A stretch of 11,238 nucleotides of DNA from Actinomycetota bacterium (GTDB lineage: Bacteria; Actinomycetota; Humimicrobiia; Humimicrobiales; Humimicrobiaceae). Below the pieces are notes generated by a model, which saw only the letters and a program-made list of their open reading frames with translations, did no database searches and was not told the DNA's origin. A program made the position numbers and the translations under genes. The DNA lies in contig JACVJB010000013.1 in the NCBI GenBank assembly GCA_015711775.1, positions 1 to 11,238 of the forward strand, written 5' to 3'. This document shows, piece by piece, positions 7,394 through 11,238 of the stretch. Position 1 is the first letter of the stretch. Every line of letters begins with the position of its first letter.

Positions 7394-7481
7394 GGCAGCA
7401 TCACTTATGAACTATTGGATTAAAGAACAATAAACTATCCCATTTCTATACATCTGGAGGGATTTAAATTAAAATAATTGT

Positions 7482-8507
7482 ATGCTCTTAAAAAATAAAA
7501 AGGCTATTCTACCTGGCAAATTTTATAAATTTACAGTTTTTGCGCTTTTTATCTTTCTATTAACAATTCTTCTTGCAGCAGCATCTATTTCATGCAGCAA
7601 TGAGCTTGATAAAAGGAATTTGACAGCCGATACCCTGCCCTCATATACAGGATATTTTAATGATTACACTGGTAAAATACCTCGAAATTGGGCAGACAAA
7701 ACAGAGCAACTTATAATTGAACTTGAAGCAAAAACAAGCTTTGAGATAGGTGTTGCCTTTATCCGGGATCTTAACGGATTAAGTGTTGAAGAATATGCCG
7801 CACTGCTTTTTGAAAAATGGGGCATAGGCAAAAAGCAAAGCGACAATGGCATTCTGCTTCTGGCATCACTTAAAGACAGGGCGCTAAGAATAGAAGTGGG
7901 CTATGGACTTGAAGAAGTAATTACTGACACTAAAGCAAAAGAAATAATAGATGATATTATTGTGCCCGCATTCAGGGAGGACCAGTACGGCCCCGGCCTA
8001 TATAATGGTGTAGCGGCAATTGCAAATTCAATATATGAAAATATGGAGCTTGCATCAGTTGGACTTGTTGAGATTGAGGAAAAAGTCCCATTTCCTGAAA
8101 CTTGGGGCTTTCCTTTTCTTATTATTTTTGCAACCATTGCTCCCTGGCTTGTTATCGGACTTATATTTTTAAATTTCTTTTTAAAATCCTATATCAGGGA
8201 TCACAGATGCCCCAATTGCAGAAGGCTGGGGCTCATTATTAAAAAAAGATTCCTGGTAAACCCAACCTATGAATATCCAGGCAGGCAGGAAGTCATCTCC
8301 AGTTGCAAATACTGCGGCTACCAACAGCGAAATACCATTACCGTTCCAAAAAAATCTAAAATGTCTCCAGGCAGTTATTCAGGCGCCTCGGAAGCAGGCT
8401 TTTCAAGCAGTTTTTCATCAAGTTCAAGCAGCCATTCCAGCAGCTCATCCGGCAGCAGTTTTGGAGGAGGTTCATCTGGAGGCGGGGGCGCGAGCGGAAG
8501 CTGGTAG
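7482..8507 (+). CDS. TPM-domain membrane protein with zinc ribbon and Ser/Gly-rich tail
   Basis: This 341-residue envelope protein begins with a basic N-terminus and a hydrophobic segment (about 17-37) ending at C38 in SISC. That could be a lipobox, although it departs from the L-A-G/A-C consensus. The TPM domain (about 57-187) has the family pattern ...GYFNDYTGKIP, KWGIGKKQSDNGILLLASLKDRALRIEVGYGLE and a following IIDDIIVPAFRE stretch. A transmembrane segment lies at about 207-233. A four-cysteine ribbon follows, C243-x2-C246 and C275-x2-C278. The end is a serine run and GGGSSGGGGASGSW, the usual ending of TPM proteins of the YgcG group. TPM domains have been linked to phosphatase activity and photosystem repair, but bacterial roles are unclear. 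A GGAGG lies 21 bases before ATG, too far to be the normal site, and an in-frame stop rules out an earlier start. Confidence 0.85.
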   Translation: MLLKNKKAILPGKFYKFTVFALFIFLLTILLAAASISCSNELDKRNLTADTLPSYTGYFNDYTGKIPRNWADKTEQLIIELEAKTSFEIGVAFIRDLNGLSVEEYAALLFEKWGIGKKQSDNGILLLASLKDRALRIEVGYGLEEVITDTKAKEIIDDIIVPAFREDQYGPGLYNGVAAIANSIYENMELASVGLVEIEEKVPFPETWGFPFLIIFATIAPWLVIGLIFLNFFLKSYIRDHRCPNCRRLGLIIKKRFLVNPTYEYPGRQEVISSCKYCGYQQRNTITVPKKSKMSPGSYSGASEAGFSSSFSSSSSSHSSSSSGSSFGGGSSGGGGASGSW

Positions 8508-8513
8508 GGTACC

Positions 8514-8739
8514 TCATCTTTTTTTCTATAAGGTCCCCCTCTATATATTGATGGATAACTCCTGAAATTAAAGTCTGATATGGAATACCCTTTTTTATAG
8601 CTTTTTTTTGAATACCAATATAATCATAATCATAAAGACGAATAGTAATACGTTTGTTTTTTCTGAGAGTCACATCTGCTATTTTTTTTATTTCTTTTAA
8701 TTCTTCTTTTACAGGGTATCTTGTTTCTATTTGTCCCTT
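8514..8739 (-). pseudogene. CopG/RHH-type antitoxin remnant
   Basis: Reading leftward after a TAG at 8742-8740, the frame gives a typical C-terminal half of a ribbon-helix-helix antitoxin. The pieces are ETRYPVKEELKEIKK, TLRKNKRITIRLYDYDYIGI, QKKAIKKGIPYQTLISGVIH and QYIEGDLIEK. IPYQTLIS..H.Y is the hallmark of the CopG/BrnA-like antitoxins that neutralise small RNase toxins and repress their own promoter. There is no ATG, and the family's first twenty or so residues are missing. GTG 8673 would begin too late for the family. The frame does not stop where the family ends but runs antisense into the TPM gene. Removing one base from the seven-A run (the T-run at 8519-8525) would restore a TGA at 8516-8514 right after EGDLIEKR. 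No toxin partner is visible. Truncated pseudogene is the best reading. Confidence 0.65.
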
Positions 8740-8766
8740 CTAATGTAAAGCTTTACATTAGAAGGG
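8735..8766. repeat. Perfect 32-bp palindrome
   Basis: CCCTTCTAATGTAAAG (8735-8750) is followed directly by its exact reverse complement. With a one-base bulge (T8734), TTG at 8731-8733 and CAA at 8767-8769 extend the symmetry. On each side a TAG sits at the mirrored position (8742-8740 minus, 8759-8761 plus), and truncated reading frames lead away from it. It could be an antitoxin operator, a transcribed hairpin, an element end, or a fold-back artefact of sequencing or assembly. Confidence 0.9.
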
Positions 8767-8860
8767 CAACCTTGTAAGTATAACAATAGAACATGCAAAA
8801 ACAACAGCTCACCTACCCGATATATCTTATGAGCAAATAGAAGAAGGGCTTAAAGTATAA
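8762..8860 (+). pseudogene. Truncated frame of unknown origin next to the palindrome
   Basis: After the plus-strand TAG at 8759-8761, a frame without a start codon reads NLVSITIEHAKTT, AHLPDISYEQ, IEEGLKV and then TAA at 8858-8860. It looks like a natural protein C-terminus, with mixed polar composition and a helical acidic end. It is short and I do not recognise the family. It may be chance. Confidence 0.25.
8777..8798 (-). promoter_or_regulatory. Possible relic promoter of the antitoxin
   Basis: On the minus strand TATACT (8782-8777) is a good -10. A TTG-beginning hexamer (TTGTTT) about 16 bases upstream may serve as the -35. Transcription would start near 8770, just before the palindrome. 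The palindrome would then lie over the start region, where antitoxins bind their own operators. The -35 match is weak. Confidence 0.25.
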
Positions 8861-8930
8861 CTTATATTTATACTTATACCTATAAGAACTTATAAGAGTT
8901 TGACTTATACTTAAACTTACTACTTATAAG
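8861..8930. repeat. Cluster of CTTATA/TATAAG repeats
   Basis: CTTATA begins at 8861, 8873, 8889, 8904 and 8923. Its inverse TATAAG begins at 8881, 8891 and 8925, so there are eight copies in 70 bp. Two pairs overlap to form CTTATAAG palindromes (8889-8896 and 8923-8930). The spacings of 12, 16, 15 and 19 are irregular, which argues against a strict iteron array. Confidence 0.55.
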
Positions 8931-9092
8931 AATTTGCTTATGGATCACCAGCCTATAATCACCCAAAAGCCTATACATAATCATCAAACTCATTAAGGGT
9001 AGTTATACCAGGTAAAGGCCTGACCCTTTTAAATTCATCTATGCCCAACCAGTCAAGTATTAATGAGGATGAATATGATGATGAGTCAGACT

Positions 9093-9167
9093 TGGCTCCC
9101 CGGGTAGGATTCGAACCTACAACATTTCGGTTAACAGCCGAACGCTCTACCATTGAGCTACCAGGGA
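9093..9167 (-). tRNA. tRNA-Asn (anticodon GTT), CCA encoded
   Basis: This 75-nt cloverleaf on the minus strand has the acceptor stem TCCCTGG/CCGGGGA with one T-G wobble and discriminator G. The D arm is GCTC-loop-GAGC. The anticodon stem TTCGG/CCGAA encloses CTGTTAA, giving anticodon GTT. The T arm GTAGG/CCTAC encloses TTCGAAT, and CCA is encoded at 9095-9093. All arms are intact, so it is likely functional. It lies 58 bp after rpoD, behind its own promoter. Its 3' end borders the decayed insertion zone. Confidence 0.96.
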
Positions 9168-9189
9168 ACAAGGAAAGCCGCAAATTGTA

Positions 9190-9217
9190 ATTATATTATA
9201 TAAATGTTTAATTTCAA
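9190..9217 (-). promoter_or_regulatory. Promoter of tRNA-Asn
   Basis: On the minus strand TTGAAA (9217-9212), 16 bases, then TATAAT (9195-9190). Transcription would start near 9183, about 16 bases before the mature tRNA. A second TATAAT overlaps at 9200-9195 but is too close to the -35. Confidence 0.55.
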
Positions 9218-9225
9218 GAAAAAAT

Positions 9226-10323
9226 TTAAGTTTCAAGAAAATCCCTTAAAGCGCCGCTTCTGTTGGGGTGTCTTAATTTGCTTAAGGTTTTAGATTCGAT
9301 CTGCCTTATTCTTTCCCTTGTAACGCCAAACTCCCTGCCGACTTCCTCAAGCGTTCTGGGATGACCATCCTGCAGGCCAAACCTTAACTGAATAACTTTT
9401 CTTTCCCTCTCATTTAAAGAACTCAGCACAATATTGAGCTGGTCCTGAAGCATTGTAAATGAAGCTGCGTCAGCAGGAGCTTCAACCTCTGAATCTTCTA
9501 TAAAATCGCCAAGGTGGCTGTCCTCTTCCTCCCCTATGGGTGTCTCCAGAGACACGGGTTCCTGAGAAATTTTCATGATCTCCCTTACCTTGTCAGCAGT
9601 AAACTCCATATGTTCAGCAATTTCCTCTGCAACAGGTTCCCTGCCCAGTTTCTGAAGAAGCTGCCTCTGGACCCTTATAAGCTTATTTATCGTTTCAACC
9701 ATGTGCACAGGTATTCTTATGGTTCTTGCCTGGTCAGCAATTGCCCTTGTTATTGCCTGCCTTATCCACCATGTTGCATAAGTTGAAAACTTATAGCCTT
9801 TTTTATAATCAAATTTTTCAACTGCCCTTATAAGCCCAAGGTTTCCTTCCTGTATAAGATCAAGAAAAAGCATTCCCCTGCCGACATATTTTTTTGCAAT
9901 GCTGACAACAAGTCTCAGGTTTGCTTCCACAAGCCTGCTTTTTGCGCTCATATCGCCTTTTTCAATCCTCTTGGCAAGCTGTACTTCCTCTGCTGCTGTG
10001 AGCAGCCTGACTTTGCCTATCTCTTTTAAATACATTCTTACAGGATCGTTTGTAGGCGATTTTACAGAAAAATCAAGTTTCTTTTTTAAAATATCCTGTT
10101 CTTTTTTTGCCTGTATTATGCTGTCAATATCCTCATCGTCTTCATTAACTATTTCAATTGAAAGATTCTGGAGAACATCGTAAATATTTTCAATCTGCTC
10201 TTTTGAGAGCTCAAGATTTGAGAGAGTCTCAGTAATCTCTTCAGTGGTGAGCATACCCTCTTCTCTGCCTTTATTAATCAGGTCCTTAACTTCTTCAAGC
10301 CTGAATTCAGACATTCTCTTCAT
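9226..10323 (-). CDS. rpoD: Primary RNA polymerase sigma factor (sigma-70/SigA)
   Basis: This 365-residue vegetative sigma factor directs RNA polymerase to -10/-35 promoters. It has a short acidic region 1.1-like N-terminus (about 1-85, with the acidic run EDDEDID). Region 1.2 begins at [16 protein letters not shown] (93-108). Region 2 (about 128-205) contains [20 protein letters not shown] and the -10-melting stretch [20 protein letters not shown]. Region 3 covers about 207-285. Region 4 (about 295-360) ends with the -35-binding helix [20 protein letters not shown]. The large non-conserved insertion of proteobacterial RpoD is absent. [14 protein letters not shown] and SKLRHPNRS resemble actinobacterial HrdB. 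GAGGTG eight bases before the first ATG fixes the start over the ATG three codons later. It follows dnaG, the classic macromolecular-synthesis arrangement. Confidence 0.98.
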   Translation of the reverse strand: MKRMSEFRLEEVKDLINKGREEGMLTTEEITETLSNLELSKEQIENIYDVLQNLSIEIVNEDDEDIDSIIQAKKEQDILKKKLDFSVKSPTNDPVRMYLKEIGKVRLLTAAEEVQLAKRIEKGDMSAKSRLVEANLRLVVSIAKKYVGRGMLFLDLIQEGNLGLIRAVEKFDYKKGYKFSTYATWWIRQAITRAIADQARTIRIPVHMVETINKLIRVQRQLLQKLGREPVAEEIAEHMEFTADKVREIMKISQEPVSLETPIGEEEDSHLGDFIEDSEVEAPADAASFTMLQDQLNIVLSSLNERERKVIQLRFGLQDGHPRTLEEVGREFGVTRERIRQIESKTLSKLRHPNRSGALRDFLET

Positions 10324-10395
10324 TTAATAATCACCTCAAAATATATATAAATATAAAAGTTTTTGAAAACTTATTTAAATTGAATAACATAGCAT

Positions 10396-10439
10396 AAAAA
10401 TAAGTCTATAATCAGGATAGGCTATTGTAACTTATTTTT
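10396..10439. repeat. 10-bp inverted repeat in the dnaG-rpoD gap
   Basis: AAAAATAAGT (10396-10405) and ACTTATTTTT (10430-10439) are exact complements around a 24-base spacer. The 124-bp gap is otherwise AT-rich, with no convincing promoter. Being A/T-rich, the stem would be weak. It might slow transcription between dnaG and rpoD or be chance. Confidence 0.35.
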
Positions 10440-10447
10440 AAAAAAAA

Positions 10448-11238
10448 TCAATTAAAACTTATTTTTTGCATTTCAAGTTCATTCAGCTTTAAAATAAGAA
10501 GCTTTATTTTCTCCTGAGCTTTTTTAAGCTTTAATAACTGTTCTTTACCTGCAGTCTCTTTATTAAGGTCTTTTATAAAATTTTCATATTTTTTAAGAAG
10601 CTGCTTTACCTGTTCAATCTTATCTGAGACGTAAAGTTTTTTAAGGTTTTTTAAAACTTCCCAGGAAGCAAAATCATAATCAGAATAATTTAAAGGGCTG
10701 AAAACAATCATGTTGTAAAGCTTTTTTAAAGATTCTCCTTTAAGCTTATCTGACGAAATTTCAAGAGGAAAGTTTAACTGGCTTTTATTTTCTCTGCTTC
10801 TTTTTATAATGTCTTTTATTATATTGTAAATCTCTTTTGTATCCTCAAATCTGAAATATTCCTCCCCTATTTCAGCAATATCATCAAAGTATTTTCCAGC
10901 GCCGTTTAAAAGAATTTTTAAAGCTTCAAATTCAATATTTCTGGCAGGAGAAATATTCTTATCCCTGGCGCTGGTGCTTTCAGTTGTCCCGTCACTATAT
11001 TTTGAACCGGATTTTATCCTCATTTTTTTTAGCAGCTGCTCCATAACAAGCGATTCGCCAAGGCCAAGTTTCAATGATATTTTTTTTACACAGTCTTCCT
11101 GCACAATCCTTGATGTAAGCGAAGAAACAAATTCCGTAAGCTCGCTTACTGCCCTTAGTTTGCTGCTTATATCTTCTGTATTGTATTTTTTTAAAATAGA
11201 ATTAATTGTGAAATCAATTATGCCGGTTGAATTATTTA
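10448..11238 (-). CDS. dnaG: DNA primase, C-terminal part (cut by window edge)
   Basis: The frame is open from the right edge to a TGA at 10450-10448, giving 262 residues. It must not be read as starting at the internal GTG 11104. The first visible part, IIDFTINSILKKYNTEDISS followed by KLRAVSELTEFVSSLTSRIV and then CVKKISLKLGL, matches the helical region after the primase TOPRIM core. From about residue 98 (FEALKILLNGAG, then EEYFRFEDTKEIYNIIKDI) it has the pattern of the DnaB-helicase-interacting domain, ending in a lysine/glutamate-rich coiled coil (about 190-260). The zinc and TOPRIM catalytic domains lie outside the window. The identification rests on this C-terminal pattern plus the position directly before rpoD, the standard dnaG-rpoD order. 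Confidence 0.88.
   Translation of the reverse strand, partial: NNSTGIIDFTINSILKKYNTEDISSKLRAVSELTEFVSSLTSRIVQEDCVKKISLKLGLGESLVMEQLLKKMRIKSGSKYSDGTTESTSARDKNISPARNIEFEALKILLNGAGKYFDDIAEIGEEYFRFEDTKEIYNIIKDIIKRSRENKSQLNFPLEISSDKLKGESLKKLYNMIVFSPLNYSDYDFASWEVLKNLKKLYVSDKIEQVKQLLKKYENFIKDLNKETAGKEQLLKLKKAQEKIKLLILKLNELEMQKISFN

Larger units (their letters stand above)
8508..9092. other. Decayed insertion zone between the TPM gene and tRNA-Asn
   Basis: This 585-bp stretch has no intact gene. It holds an antitoxin remnant (8514-8739), a perfect 32-bp palindrome (8735-8766), a truncated plus-strand frame (8762-8860) and a CTTATA/TATAAG cluster (8861-8930). A weak hairpin pairs AAGGGT 8995-9000 with ACCCTT 9023-9028. 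The zone abuts the 3' end of a tRNA gene, a common place for integrases to insert DNA. I see no integrase and no second copy of the tRNA 3' end in this window. Confidence 0.5.

Noticed and set aside
8356..8513. Continuation of the antitoxin frame into the TPM gene
   Set aside because: It is antisense to the serine/glycine-rich tail of a confident gene and has lost all resemblance to the antitoxin family.
8498..8525. Terminator of the TPM gene (GGTA/TACC stem and T-run)
   Set aside because: The stem is only four pairs with a three-base loop. The T-run lies several bases after it and coincides with the antitoxin remnant's A-run on the other strand.
8971..9183. Minus-strand frame of 70 residues containing PGSSMVERSAVNRNVVGSNPT
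   Set aside because: This is the tRNA-Asn gene read as protein, a common false gene call. The 40-residue tail beyond the tRNA has no start codon and no recognisable family.
1..11238. CRISPR array, rRNA, intact transposase or phage genes
   Set aside because: No regularly spaced repeats, rRNA signatures, DDE/Y1 transposase or phage structural motifs were seen on either strand.

Overview
The window is AT-rich bacterial chromosomal DNA, roughly one third G+C by eye, with no phage or plasmid genes. The best lineage clue is the dnaG-rpoD pair at the right end. The primary sigma factor has actinobacterial HrdB-like signatures in its C-terminal half: [14 protein letters not shown] before region 4 and SKLRHPNRS near the end. 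Combined with the low G+C, this fits an AT-rich, uncultivated, probably anaerobic lineage near Actinobacteriota. That placement is an inference. The ribosome-binding sites that can be seen are standard AGGAGG-like sequences, but several genes lack one.

Left part (1-5293, all minus strand). Reading leftward there are two sets. The first is a tight three-gene cluster: a PNPOx-like flavin-binding protein (4844-5293), a cysteine-rich C_GCAxxG_C_C redox-family protein (4239-4826) and an L-fucose/L-arabinose isomerase-family protein (2862-4193). The second starts at a good sigma-70-type promoter (2746-2774): an EnvC-like membrane-anchored M23 peptidase (1518-2717), an extended SDR epimerase/reductase (322-1302), and the N-terminal 105 residues of an MFS transporter that runs off the left edge.

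Middle (5294-8507). A 342-bp divergent intergenic region contains a perfect 12-bp AT-rich inverted repeat. Next to it is a G+C-richer stretch that can fold in two mutually exclusive ways. Plus-strand genes follow: a YchF/OLA1-type P-loop NTPase with unusual G1 and G3 loops (5636-6730), a DUF5684-type small membrane protein (6912-7328), and a TPM-domain membrane protein with a zinc ribbon and a Ser/Gly-rich tail (7482-8507).

Right part (8508-11238, minus-strand genes). Reading leftward these are the C-terminal part of dnaG (to the right edge), rpoD (9226-10323), and tRNA-Asn(GTT) with encoded CCA (9093-9167) behind its own promoter. The 585 bp between the tRNA 3' end and the TPM gene look like a decayed insertion zone. 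It holds a CopG/RHH-type antitoxin remnant with no start or stop codon, a perfect 32-bp palindrome, a second truncated reading frame leading away from the palindrome on the other side, and a cluster of CTTATA/TATAAG repeats.

Functionally, most of the window is housekeeping: replication priming, primary transcription, a ribosome-associated NTPase and cell-wall hydrolysis. The least explained parts are the isomerase-like/cysteine-rich/flavin-binding operon, the foldable intergenic DNA upstream of ychF, and the palindrome with its truncated flanking frames next to tRNA-Asn. I found nothing that I can defend as a complete new defence or mobile system.
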